From Sphingobium sp. AP49 (GTDB lineage Bacteria; Pseudomonadota; Alphaproteobacteria; Sphingomonadales; Sphingomonadaceae), in the NCBI RefSeq assembly GCF_000281715.2, contig NZ_CP124576.1, forward strand, positions 689,501-753,500: DNA of 64,000 bases, in the 5' to 3' direction. Below the pieces are notes generated by a model. That model made no database searches and was not told the origin of the DNA. It was given only the letters and a program-made list of their open reading frames with translations. The translations under genes were made by a program, and so were the position numbers. Position 1 is the first letter of the stretch; every line of letters begins with the position of its first letter. Of the stretch, positions 36,501 through 43,214 are shown piece after piece.

Positions 36501-36871
36501 AGTTCGGGCAGCGACAGCGCTTCGTCCAGCGCCCGCGCGCGGACTGCATAGGGGTCGATCGCAGCCATCGCATTGCGCGCGGCCTCGTCTGCTGGAAACA
36601 GGCCGTCGGCGATCAGATATTTGATCAGCGCCTTTTGCCGCTGCTTAAACCGGTCGCGGCGGCGGCGCATGGCACGGGCATCGCGCCGGTCGACCGCCAG
36701 CGATGCGCCGGACTTGGGATCGCGGCCGTCGCTGAAAATGCGCGATCCCGCAGCAAGGATAGCAATCGGCTTGCCATTGACCGGAGCGCTCAGTTCGATT
36801 GCAGCCCAACCAAGCGAGTTCGCGCCCAGATCGGCACCCAGGCGCCATATGCGCTTTTTTCCTTCTGCCAT
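33539..36871 (-). CDS. cas9: CRISPR-associated endonuclease Cas9, type II-C
   Basis: A 1,110-residue RNA-guided nuclease, near the usual size for compact II-C enzymes. RuvC-I has D14 in LGADLGANSLGWA. An arginine-rich bridge helix lies at about 60-82. RuvC-II has E542 in EIAIELAREL. HNH has D626-H627 in VEVDHILPF and N641 in LDDSNGNKIV. RuvC-III has H775 and D778 in HHAIDAVVVA. All catalytic positions are intact, so it should cut both strands. The C-terminal region (about 830-1110) is the wedge and PAM-interacting part. TGAGGA precedes the ATG. It heads the cas9-cas1-cas2 operon, with tracrRNA divergent upstream. Confidence 0.98.
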   Translation of the reverse strand: MAEGKKRIWRLGADLGANSLGWAAIELSAPVNGKPIAILAAGSRIFSDGRDPKSGASLAVDRRDARAMRRRRDRFKQRQKALIKYLIADGLFPADEAARNAMAAIDPYAVRARALDEALSLPELGRALFHLNQRRGFKSNRKADRKADDDAGKIAIGIDRTRDAIAEDEADAGAEPGSWTFGKWLHERRLKGQSVRTRLRPESGEDAKGDGYDFYPDRALMEEEFDAIWAAQAPHHPDVLTNDVHDRLHEIIFYQRPLKAPQVGMCSLIPGDRRLPKAHPLFQRRRLLEELNALMIVRPGEVAQRLTREERDILLLKLKDKNKVSFATLRKALKLDPDARFNKESEDRTDLKGDEVAAVMGSKTRFGNLWVHLSIEAQWDVLARLDAVESDAEDAAFCAWLVETYALTPEQARAVANAPLPPGYGRFGETATRKLIEALRDGKKDDRVLVYSEAVTEAGLGHHSDRRTGEVFEDAKGRPQLPYYGVALERHIMPGTGDPSDPEEMRVGRLTNPTVHIGLNQLRRILNVLIRAYGPPAEIAIELARELKLTDEDKKRINRENNDNRIAAERRSEKLLAIGQADSGANRALLKLWEELNPANVLDRRCIYSGRQISIDMLFSAAVEVDHILPFAATLDDSNGNKIVCLREANREKRKRSPHDAWGHSARWDEIAARAAQLPRNKRWRFEPDAMDKFRDEGGFQARHLVDTQYLARLSREYLATLYPEKGEGSGHIWVSPGRLTEMVRRKLGLNDLLPDHNFGGGADQAKNRLDHRHHAIDAVVVAIVDRGMLNAIARASGQEGAEGRERIIIPEPWDGFRDALRETVNRITVSHRTDHGTASKAGLPKGKDATAGRLHNDTAYGFTGDTDAKGNSIVVRRVPLSSFKKLADLDRIRDADLKAALYQHLNGLEGKAFEKALAEFHKLEWHNFGGVRRVRVTEPLTVIPIKDRNGRIYKGYKGDSNYRYDVWELPDGKWVTNWKNEAGEAMSSVISMFDAHQSSEPPRPHPAARKILSLHQNDLLAIEREGEDRKLMRVVKFGQSGQITLAEHQQAGDLKKRDAVSNDDDPFKYFAPTSGGLKKVKARQVRIDEIGRVLDPGFPARTARRKTRG

Positions 36872-36968
36872 CGTTCCTCACCCACATGAGTTTTACAGTG
36901 GGGCAGGCTCTGCCAATGCAGTCAAGTTGAAATCGGAACCGAAATGAACGCGCAATCTGACGAACATC

Positions 36969-36997
36969 TTGACCATGACTTCGCTATCCGTCATTGT
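36969..36997 (+). promoter_or_regulatory. Candidate tracrRNA promoter
   Basis: TTGACC at 36969-36974 is followed after 17 bases by CATTGT at 36992-36997, which keeps the conserved A2 and T6 of a -10 box. Start of transcription would fall near 37003-37005, right at the anti-repeat. The 36872-36968 interval holds the leftward cas9 promoter region; CTTGAC on the minus strand at 36921-36926 is a possible -35 there. Confidence 0.5.
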
Positions 36998-36999
36998 CG

Positions 37000-37080
37000 G
37001 GCTTCAGAGATCGCGGTCTGGCAGTTAACAAGTGTCAGTACGCACCAGATAAGGGCGACGCTCCGGCGTCGCCTTTTTTG
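37000..37080 (+). ncRNA. tracrRNA of the type II-C system
   Basis: The anti-repeat at 37004-37018 is perfectly complementary to repeat positions 11-25, and weaker pairing continues through 37019-37029 (ending AGTTAAC against the repeat GTT). A short GTG/CAC hairpin follows at about 37032-37045. The RNA ends in an intrinsic terminator: GGCGACGC (37054-37061), TCCG loop, GCGTCGCC, then six T. It is on the same strand as the crRNAs and divergent from cas9. The 5' end is estimated from the promoter. Confidence 0.93.
37051..37079 (+). terminator. tracrRNA intrinsic terminator
   Basis: An 8-bp all-match GC-rich stem (37054-37061 with 37066-37073), a TCCG tetraloop and six T at 37074-37079. The flanking AAG pairs partly with the T run. 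This fixes both strand and 3' end of the tracrRNA. Confidence 0.92.
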
Positions 37081-37230
37081 TTGGTCTATTCGGGCGATCC
37101 TGGTTGGAAGTGGGCAGTTCTATCTGCGGCGCCATCAAGTTGGCATCTCTTCATTCCTGTCGTGCTGGCGATCGAGATGTGCGTTGGGCGCATGGTGACG
37201 CTCGGCGGCTGTCGAACATCTGTGCGGCGG

Positions 37231-37337
37231 CTAGAGCATTTTCGAAGCAGATGGCATCATCTGCTGGCTCGGGAAATGCGGAAAACAAAAGAAAAATAGA
37301 GCGTGATCCGATTCAGTATGAACGGATTACGCTCTAG
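37231..37337. repeat. Two-hairpin palindromic element with CTAGAGC/GCTCTAG ends
   Basis: The 107-bp element has exact 7-bp terminal inverted repeats. It folds into two hairpins: AGCAGATG-GCAT-CATCTGCT flanked by GCATTT/AAATGC, and GAGCGTGATCCG pairing with CGGATTACGCTC. An A-rich joint lies between them. It resembles a dispersed intergenic repeat common in alphaproteobacteria whose ends carry CTAG. It fills most of the gap between the tracrRNA and pldA. No coding potential is seen in 37081-37399. Confidence 0.7.
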
Positions 37338-37429
37338 TCGCGACAACCTTGTTAGCCTCCGTCAGAATTCCTATGGCTTGCGTGCAGGGCGGTTAAGCCA
37401 TGCGGTTGCTGGCTACGAAAGGCGGTTCC

Positions 37430-38677
37430 ATGGCCCGCAAGTCCGAAATGGAAATGATCTTCCGTGCGCTTTCGCGGAACCGATGGATTCTAGTGGGCCT
37501 GTTGCTCGATCTGGTTGCGCTCGCGCCATCGGCCCAGGCCGCTGGGCCAGTCGAGATACTGGTCGCCCACAGTGATGAACGGGCGTCGGACGGGGCACTG
37601 ATGATCGCCTTGAGGCTGCTCAACGATGATGCTGTGGTGCAGCATATATCGCTGCCGGATCGGGTCGAGGCGCGGTTGGATAGGGACGGCGATATACGCA
37701 ATGTCTGGCTTGAGCGCGCGTCCGGGACGCCGGCTGATCTCGCCGTGCCTCCGCATGGCTTCGTTTCGGCGGCATATCGCCTGGCGGCTGATCAGGCGGC
37801 CCATGGTGGGTTGCTGTCGATTCCGCAATGGCGTGTTCCACAAACGGCATTGGCGCCCGCAGCGCCCGTGGCGCTCGCCGTCGCGGCGCCGGCGCTATCG
37901 CCTGCTCCTATGCCCCCGCCTGCTGCGCCCTCTCCGGCGGATCGGACGATTGGCAACGCCTTTCTCGACAATATGTCCGCCTATGAGCCGATCTATGGCG
38001 CCTATGGGCCAGGTACCAACAGCGATGCGCGGCTGCAGATCAGCTTCAAATATCAGTTGTTTGGATCGCGCGAACGGGCCGATCTGCCCGCATCCTGGCG
38101 CGATGGTCTTTATCTGGCCTATACGCAGCGCATGTTTTGGGACGTGGCGGCGCAATCCTCGCCCTTCCGCAATATCGATTATCAGCCCGAGATCATCTAC
38201 ATCGCCCCGTCGACCGGCCTGAGCAACGGCCTGTCGCTCAGCGCCCAGGTCGGCGCCCGGCATGAATCCAACGGTCGCGATGGTGCGGAATCGCGCAGCA
38301 TCAACAGCCTCTATATCGCGCCGATGGTGGCGGTGCCGCTGAGCGGCAAATATCGCCTGATTGCGGCGCCGCGCCTGTCCTTCTACGTCGGCGACAAGTC
38401 GGACAATCCCGATATCGCCGATTATCGCGGCCATAGCGCGCTATTCCTGGAAGTGGGCGATGATGAGGGGCTGCGGCTGTCGACCCAGAGCCGGTTGAAT
38501 TTCAGCACCGGCAAGGGCGCGGTCAATGCCGAGCTATCCTATCCGCTGCCGCGCCTGCTGGGCGGCGGGCCGGACATCTATCTCTTCGCCCAGGGCTTTG
38601 CCGGCTATGGCGAAAATCTGCTCGACTATCGACGCCAGGTGACCCGTCTGCGCATCGGCTTCGCGCTGGTGCGCTGA
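37430..38677 (+). CDS. pldA: Outer-membrane phospholipase A
   Basis: A 415-residue OMPLA-family enzyme that hydrolyses phospholipids in the outer membrane as a calcium-dependent dimer. The signal peptide ends near APSAQA. The first 150 mature residues form an extra N-terminal domain absent from E. coli PldA, followed by a proline-alanine linker (PAPMPPPAAPSPA). The barrel follows with YEPIYGAYG and the catalytic set H278, S280 and N292 in RHESNGRDG and SINSLY, with the same 2- and 12-residue spacing as E. coli H142/S144/N156. The ATG at 37430 follows AAAGG; one at 37400 is also in frame. Confidence 0.88.
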   Translation: MARKSEMEMIFRALSRNRWILVGLLLDLVALAPSAQAAGPVEILVAHSDERASDGALMIALRLLNDDAVVQHISLPDRVEARLDRDGDIRNVWLERASGTPADLAVPPHGFVSAAYRLAADQAAHGGLLSIPQWRVPQTALAPAAPVALAVAAPALSPAPMPPPAAPSPADRTIGNAFLDNMSAYEPIYGAYGPGTNSDARLQISFKYQLFGSRERADLPASWRDGLYLAYTQRMFWDVAAQSSPFRNIDYQPEIIYIAPSTGLSNGLSLSAQVGARHESNGRDGAESRSINSLYIAPMVAVPLSGKYRLIAAPRLSFYVGDKSDNPDIADYRGHSALFLEVGDDEGLRLSTQSRLNFSTGKGAVNAELSYPLPRLLGGGPDIYLFAQGFAGYGENLLDYRRQVTRLRIGFALVR

Positions 38678-38765
38678 TCGGCAGAGCGGGCGGTTGCGCC
38701 GGTCCTGCACGGCTTATAGGGTCGGGCGGCCGCCAATCTCCCGCAATTTGAGTGCTTGCCCGTCA

Positions 38766-39440
38766 ATGTTTTTTCCTGTTCGCAACCTCATCGCCCTGCT
38801 GTTTCTGCTGCTGCCCGGCCTCGCTCTTGCCCAGCCTGCCAATCGTCTTACGCCCGGCTTCACCCGGGTCGCGATCGAAACATCGGTCGGGACCATCATC
38901 GTTGCCGTCGATCAACGTCATGCGCCGCTGACCAGCGCCAATTTCCTGGCCTATGTCGATGACCAGCGCTTCGACGGCACCAATTTCTACCGCGCGGCCC
39001 GCCGCAAGAATGATCCACGGCTCGGCCTGATCCAGGGCGGCATCGATACCGATCTTCGTCGCGCGCTGCCGCCGGTCCGGCATGAGCCGACCAGCCAGAC
39101 AGGGCTCAAGCATCTGGACGCTACCCTCTCGATGGCCCGGCCGGACCGGAGCAATTCGGCGAGCGGCAATTTCTTCATCACTATCGGCGCGACCCCGCGC
39201 ATGGACGCGCAGGGCGACTATATCGGCTATGCCGCCTTTGGCCATGTCGTAGGCGGCATGGATGTCGTGCGCCATATTCTGGCAGTGCCGACCTGCTGCG
39301 GCACTGGCCCGATGCGCGGGCAGATGATCGTCAAGCCGATCACCATCCTCCATACCAAAAGGCTGGACGGCGCAGCCCGACCCACCGGCAAGGTCAAGCC
39401 CTGGTTGATCCCGCGGGCGCAGCCGCGTCCCGCCAAATAG
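38766..39440 (+). CDS. Periplasmic cyclophilin-type peptidyl-prolyl isomerase
   Basis: A 224-residue secreted PPIase assisting protein folding in the periplasm. The start MFFPVRNLIALLFLLLPG gives a signal peptide cut after ALAQ. Cyclophilin core motifs are present: VAIETSVGTIIV, GTNFYRAAR, LGLIQGGI, ATLSMARPDRSNSASGNFFI and FGHVVGGMDVV. The usual Arg of the catalytic loop is in FYRAA. A basic C-terminal extension follows. It is 88 bp downstream of pldA in the same direction. Confidence 0.9.
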   Translation: MFFPVRNLIALLFLLLPGLALAQPANRLTPGFTRVAIETSVGTIIVAVDQRHAPLTSANFLAYVDDQRFDGTNFYRAARRKNDPRLGLIQGGIDTDLRRALPPVRHEPTSQTGLKHLDATLSMARPDRSNSASGNFFITIGATPRMDAQGDYIGYAAFGHVVGGMDVVRHILAVPTCCGTGPMRGQMIVKPITILHTKRLDGAARPTGKVKPWLIPRAQPRPAK

Positions 39441-39443
39441 CCG

Positions 39444-39680
39444 TCAGGCGATAGCTGCCTGGCTGCGCAACCAGCTTCGTCCGGCCCCCTGCGGCGGCCG
39501 GGCGGTGAAGCGCTTCCAGGCCTGTTCATGGAAGAAGAAGGCGACCGCATTGATCACCGGTTCGACCAGGGCGATGCCGCCCGCGATGGTCATCGATCCA
39601 GTCATCAAATAGGCTACGGTGAAGCCCACGGTCAGATGGATCGACAGATAAGTGACGGTCTTGATGAGATCGAGCGGCAT
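39444..39680 (-). CDS. DUF2061 small membrane protein
   Basis: A 78-residue protein of the DUF2061 family. It starts MPLDLIKTVTYLSIHLTVGF, with a first hydrophobic helix (about 6-28) and a second at 32-52 (GGIALVEPVINAVAFFFHE). The family's Trp and charged residues appear in HEQAWKRF. The C-terminal tail is basic. Function is unknown. It converges on the cyclophilin gene with only 3 bp between the stops. Confidence 0.8.
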   Translation of the reverse strand: MPLDLIKTVTYLSIHLTVGFTVAYLMTGSMTIAGGIALVEPVINAVAFFFHEQAWKRFTARPPQGAGRSWLRSQAAIA

Positions 39681-39799
39681 GGCGGAAACCCTTTGAAAGC
39701 TGTGCCTTGGTAGTTAAGAATTGTTCGCAATAATCGCCAATGGCTTTTCCCGCTGGCTCTGATCGTCTGCGGCGATCAATATGGCGCCAGGAGGCGCTT

Positions 39800-40549
39800 A
39801 TGGCGGGACGGATCAGAGTCGGCATCGGCGGGTGGGTCTATGAGCCCTGGCGGGGCAGCTTCTATCCGGTTGGCATGCGTCAGAAGGACGAGCTGGCCTA
39901 TGTCGGTGCCCATCTGACCGCGACGGAGATCAATGCGACCTATTATAGCAGCCAGAAGCCGGCCACCTTTGCCGGCTGGGCGCGGGCCGTACCCGATGGC
40001 TTCCAGTTCGCGGTCAAGGCGTCGCGCTTCTGTACCAATCGTCGCGTGCTTGCGGATGCGGGCGAGTCGATCGAGAAATTCGTCAAGCAGGGGATCATCG
40101 AACTGGGGGACCGGCTGGGGCCGATCTTGTGGCAATTCATGCCGACCAAGACATTCGATCCCGACGACTTGGGTGCGTTCCTTAAGCTGTTGCCGACGAG
40201 CGTCGATGGCGTGGCGTTGCGCCATGCCCTGGAAGTGCGACATGAAAGCTTCAATGATCCCGCCTTTCTTGCTCTGGCGCGGGATGCCGGCGTGGCAGTG
40301 GTGCTGGCCGACCATGATGCCTATCCTGCGATCGCCGGCCATGACGTCGGCTTTTCCTACAACCGGCTGATGTGCAGCAGCGAAGAGGAGGAAGCAGGCT
40401 ACAGCCTGTCAGAGATTTCCGGCTGGACCGATCGGGCAAGGGAGCAGGCGGTGCTGGGTGACGCCTATATCTTCTATATAAGCGGGGCCAAGATACGGAA
40501 TCCGGCCGCAGCGCTGGCCACCATCATGGCTCTGGAGCAACAGCTGTGA
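39800..40549 (+). CDS. DUF72 family protein
   Basis: A 249-residue TIM-barrel protein of the DUF72 (YecE) family. It begins MAGRIRVGIGGWVYEPWRGSF and contains EINATYYSSQKPATF, FQFAVKASRFCTN and LGPILWQFMP, all typical. AGGAGG sits 5 bases before the ATG at 39800, so that start is preferred to the in-frame one 60 bp upstream. The biochemical role of the family is not established. It appears to be a single-gene unit. Confidence 0.88.
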   Translation: MAGRIRVGIGGWVYEPWRGSFYPVGMRQKDELAYVGAHLTATEINATYYSSQKPATFAGWARAVPDGFQFAVKASRFCTNRRVLADAGESIEKFVKQGIIELGDRLGPILWQFMPTKTFDPDDLGAFLKLLPTSVDGVALRHALEVRHESFNDPAFLALARDAGVAVVLADHDAYPAIAGHDVGFSYNRLMCSSEEEEAGYSLSEISGWTDRAREQAVLGDAYIFYISGAKIRNPAAALATIMALEQQL

Positions 40550-40664
40550 CATAATTGCGTTTAATGCAATTGGAATGTCAGGCTTTGCGATTGTTACAAT
40601 TCCATGAAATCATCATATGGCACTGCATCCCGATCCGGGGTGTCATCCAATGATGGAGTCCAAT

Positions 40665-40748
40665 ATGCGTCAGGCCTTTCAGGCGACTGCGCTGGTGGTT
40701 GCGGTCAGCGTTCAGATGCTGACCTTCTACTCGGTGCTGTACGCTTAA
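40665..40748 (+). CDS. 27-residue single-helix membrane protein
   Basis: A short frame starts MRQAFQATALVVAVSVQM and ends FYSVLYA. GGAG lies 6 bases before the ATG, and a strong hairpin terminator follows within 50 bp. The product would be one hydrophobic helix with a basic N-terminus. A compact promoter-to-terminator unit with a good ribosome site argues for a real small protein. In-frame ATGs at 40650 and 40653 give slightly longer forms. Function is unknown. Confidence 0.6.
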   Translation: MRQAFQATALVVAVSVQMLTFYSVLYA

Positions 40749-40790
40749 GCGCATTTTTGCGCATGTCTTTGTCCCGTCAGTGCGGGGCAT

Positions 40791-40829
40791 AAAAAGGCCG
40801 CCCAGGGCATATGCCGGGGCGGCGCTTTT
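40791..40829. terminator. Terminator of the 27-residue ORF unit
   Basis: GCCGCCC (40797-40803) pairs with GGGCGGC (40817-40823). Five A precede the stem and TTTT follows at 40826-40829, so it can work for the small ORF rightward and for the PspC-domain gene leftward. Confidence 0.75.
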
Positions 40830-40864
40830 GTATCCGGAGCCCTGCGCCCGGCGGCGGCGAGGGA

Positions 40865-41050
40865 TCAACCCTCGGCCAGCCAGCCGGCGAGCAGATAGGC
40901 CACGACGCCGATCGGACCGAGGGCGCACAGGGTCAGCAGCACCAGGGCGACGCGGATCAGCGTGACATCCAGCCCGGTGCGGTTGGCGATGCCCGCGCAC
41001 ACGCCCATGATCTTCGCGTTGCGGCGGTCGAGGGTGAAGCTGTTGTTCAT
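40865..41050 (-). CDS. PspC-domain small membrane protein
   Basis: A 61-residue protein that is almost entirely a PspC domain: FTLDRRNAKIMGVCAGIAN, then a hydrophobic helix LIRVALVLLTLCALGPIGVVAYLL. In E. coli PspC activates the phage-shock response to envelope stress, but stand-alone PspC-domain proteins are common and less understood. The ATG at 41050 follows GAAGG; a TTG 15 bases earlier is also possible. It lies downstream of another small hydrophobic protein gene on the same strand, and the pair is probably co-transcribed. Confidence 0.82.
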   Translation of the reverse strand: MNNSFTLDRRNAKIMGVCAGIANRTGLDVTLIRVALVLLTLCALGPIGVVAYLLAGWLAEG

Positions 41051-41101
41051 GAATCTGGCCTTCAACTCTTGTTGGAGAGGGGGATGATGGCGGTTGCCCG
41101 A

Positions 41102-41206
41102 TCAGGCGATCGGGGCAAGCGGGACAGCGGCGCTCACGAAGAGGCTGGCGAAGATGACGGCGCCGACAAAGGCAATGGCGACGCTCTGGAACTTGGCGAT
41201 GGACAT
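41102..41206 (-). CDS. 34-residue hydrophobic small protein
   Basis: The frame starts MSIAKFQSVAIAFVGAVIFA and ends SLFVSAAVPLAPIA, giving one transmembrane helix or an uncleaved signal-like peptide. AAGGGAG lies 8 bases before the ATG. It sits 51 bp upstream of the PspC-domain gene on the same strand. The leader contains a perfect GGCCGGA/TCCGGCC hairpin at 41230-41246. I do not recognise the family; an envelope-stress role is only suggested by its neighbour. Confidence 0.6.
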   Translation of the reverse strand: MSIAKFQSVAIAFVGAVIFASLFVSAAVPLAPIA

Positions 41207-41229
41207 GATATTTACTCCCTTGATGTCTT

Positions 41230-41246
41230 GGCCGGACCATCCGGCC
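41230..41246. promoter_or_regulatory. 7-bp inverted repeat upstream of the small-protein pair
   Basis: GGCCGGA (41230-41236) and TCCGGCC (41240-41246) around CCA lie 24 bp upstream of the 34-residue ORF. It could be a leader hairpin or an operator. The region 41247-41392 shows no gene. Confidence 0.4.
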
Positions 41247-41392
41247 TTGATGCCAAACAGGATTGCAGGAGGCGTGCCAATTTCGATTTTTGGCGTAAAA
41301 TCGTGGATTTTGCCAAGGGTCACGATTTTCCTCATTGAGGAAAAATCTGTTCTTTGGGAAAATTCACCGTCAATCGGTGAAAAATCACAGCC

Positions 41393-41797
41393 GTGCCTCT
41401 AAATCCACCGCTCCTCTTCGTATATGGAACGCTGCGACCGGGCTTTGATGGAGTGATGGCGCGCTGGCTGGCCGATATCGCACAATGGGTGGGACCAGGC
41501 TGGATGCAGGGCGCGCTATATCAGGTGGTGGATTATCCCGGATTCGTCCCGGGAGGGGCAGGGCGCGTACGTGGCGATCTGTTTGTTCTGACCGATGCGG
41601 AAGCGCAGCTTGCGCAGCTGGACGCCTATGAGGAATGCACATCCGATCATCCGCAGCCGCATGAATATTCGCGCCAGCAGTGCGTCGTGGAAACGCCCGA
41701 CGGCCCGGTCGAGGCCTGGGTCTATCTGTACGCTCTGTCCGTTACCGGACATTCGGTGATCGCGGGCGGGGATTTCCTGGCGGCGGGACGGGTGTAA
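41393..41797 (+). CDS. Gamma-glutamylcyclotransferase-like (AIG2) protein
   Basis: A 134-residue GGCT/AIG2-fold protein. The substrate-binding YGTLRPG motif is at residues 11-17 (LFVYGTLRPG), and the acidic catalytic candidate is in LDAYEECTSDHP (about residue 80). Members act on gamma-glutamyl dipeptides or amines. The only fitting start is a GTG with no strong ribosome site, and a CACCG-N5-CGGTG dyad precedes it, so expression may be low or controlled. Substrate is unknown. Confidence 0.8.
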   Translation: MPLNPPLLFVYGTLRPGFDGVMARWLADIAQWVGPGWMQGALYQVVDYPGFVPGGAGRVRGDLFVLTDAEAQLAQLDAYEECTSDHPQPHEYSRQQCVVETPDGPVEAWVYLYALSVTGHSVIAGGDFLAAGRV

Positions 41798-41804
41798 CTA
41801 TTTC

Positions 41805-42095
41805 CTAGTTCAGCCCCTGATTTCCTCGGCTACGAAGCGACTGTGCCTCGATAGCGTCGAGTTCCTGGAGGTAGCTGGACGTCCGATGGGCGCCCAGCGC
41901 GCCTTCGCTTTCCTCCACGACCTGTCGCAAATCCCGGAGGGTGCGTTCGATATAGGGTGCAGGCAAATCGGTGAGGAGGCGCGCGATCATGTGGCGATGC
42001 GCCATGCGCGCGCCGTCAGCACGGGCAATGGATGCGGCCATGCTGGTCATCTGCTCGACCAGCTGGGCGATAACCTCCGTAAGCTGCTTCTGCAT
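41805..42095 (-). CDS. Conserved hypothetical helical protein
   Basis: A 96-residue protein starting MQKQLTEVIAQLVEQMTSMA, with GGAGA 7 bases before the ATG. It is predicted all-helical, with heptad-like hydrophobic spacing through residues 1-35 and 55-90. It has no signal peptide, Cys or recognisable motif. It converges on the cyclotransferase-like gene. An in-frame longer form from 42125 has poorer initiation signals. Confidence 0.55.
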   Translation of the reverse strand: MQKQLTEVIAQLVEQMTSMAASIARADGARMAHRHMIARLLTDLPAPYIERTLRDLRQVVEESEGALGAHRTSSYLQELDAIEAQSLRSRGNQGLN

Positions 42096-42275
42096 ATCAA
42101 TCTCTCCGGATGACAATTGATACACGCATTACCGGCTGGGCATAGCCCTTGGTTTGGGCCGATATAACCGGGATGATTTATCCTCCTGGTCCGCGCAGGG
42201 CGCGGTTGCGCCAGGCGGCGGCATGGCTAGTCTGCGGCAAACCACGGCAGGCCCGCCGGGCAGAGGAGAATGTGG

Positions 42276-43187
42276 ATGACCGTCGATCGTCAGGACGTAC
42301 AGCCCCCCGTCGAACGCCTGCCCGAAGATCGCAACTGGATTGATTCGACTGGCCTTAGTCGGCGTCATATCCTCGCCGGTGGCGCCTTTGCCGCCGGGTT
42401 TGCTGCCGCCTGTCAACCGGTCGCGGCCAGCACCATACAGACCCCGATAGAGGGGCTGGTGGAGGAAGCGGTCTCGATCCCGACCAGCGACGGCTTTGCC
42501 ATGCCGGGCTATGTCGCCCGACCGGCAGGCAAGAAGAAGGCGCCGGTGATCGTCGTGGTTCACGAGATTTTCGGCGTCCATGAATGGATCCGCGACATGT
42601 GCCGCCGTTTCGCCAAGGCGGGTTATCATGCGATTGCACCCGATCTGTTCGCGCGCCATGGCGACGCCACCAAGGTCAGCGACTTCAAGCAACTGGTGGC
42701 GGAGATCGTCAGCAAGACGCCCGATGCACAGGTGCTGTCCGACATCGATTCCACCTATGCCTTTGCCGGCGCCCATGGCGGCGATGTGTCGCGGCGCGGC
42801 ATCACCGGCTTCTGTTGGGGTGGACGAGTGGTCTGGCTCTATGCCGCGCATAGTGCCGCACTCGACGCGGGCGTCGCTTTCTATGGTCGGCTGGTGACGC
42901 AGAAGAATGATCTCCAAACCCTGTCGGCGATCGAGGAGGTGGCCAAGCTCAAGGCGCCGGTGCTCGGCCAATATGGCGCCCTGGACAAGGGCATACCCCA
43001 GGCCGATGTCGAGGCGATGCGTGCCGCGCTCAAGACAGCGGGCAAGTCGCCGCCCGATGCCATCACCGTTCATGCCGGCGCCGACCATGGTTTCATGGCC
43101 GATTACCGGCCCAGCTATAATGAAGCGGCGGCGCAGGCCGCCTGGACCGAAACGCTCGGCTGGTTCGACAAATATGTGAAGGGGTGA
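42276..43187 (+). CDS. Dienelactone hydrolase family protein, Tat-exported
   Basis: A 303-residue alpha/beta hydrolase of the dienelactone hydrolase family, with the cysteine nucleophile C180 in GITGFCWGGRVVW and the catalytic His in AGADHGFMAD. An N-terminal twin-arginine signal, SRRHILAGGAFAAGFAAAC, suggests Tat export, and the Cys at its end could be lipidated. AGGAG is 7 bases before the ATG at 42276; the ATG at 42270 is too close. The natural ester or lactone substrate is unknown. It is convergent with the peroxiredoxin gene. Confidence 0.85.
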   Translation: MTVDRQDVQPPVERLPEDRNWIDSTGLSRRHILAGGAFAAGFAAACQPVAASTIQTPIEGLVEEAVSIPTSDGFAMPGYVARPAGKKKAPVIVVVHEIFGVHEWIRDMCRRFAKAGYHAIAPDLFARHGDATKVSDFKQLVAEIVSKTPDAQVLSDIDSTYAFAGAHGGDVSRRGITGFCWGGRVVWLYAAHSAALDAGVAFYGRLVTQKNDLQTLSAIEEVAKLKAPVLGQYGALDKGIPQADVEAMRAALKTAGKSPPDAITVHAGADHGFMADYRPSYNEAAAQAAWTETLGWFDKYVKG

Positions 43188-43201
43188 TCGCGTCACCCCT
43201 T
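43179..43201. terminator. Shared hairpin between convergent DLH and peroxiredoxin genes
   Basis: AAGGGGTGA (43179-43187) and TCACCCCTT (43193-43201) are perfect 9-bp arms around TCGCG, and the hydrolase stop codon lies in the first arm. Both gene ends meet here, so it probably ends transcription both ways, though flanking T runs are short. Confidence 0.55.
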
Positions 43202-43214
43202 CATCGCCCGGCCC

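Noticed and set aside
36936..36949. GAAC-N6-GAAC upstream of the tracrRNA as a possible LexA box.
   Set aside because: The alphaproteobacterial operator needs a 7-base gap. This has 6 and lies off the likely promoter boxes.
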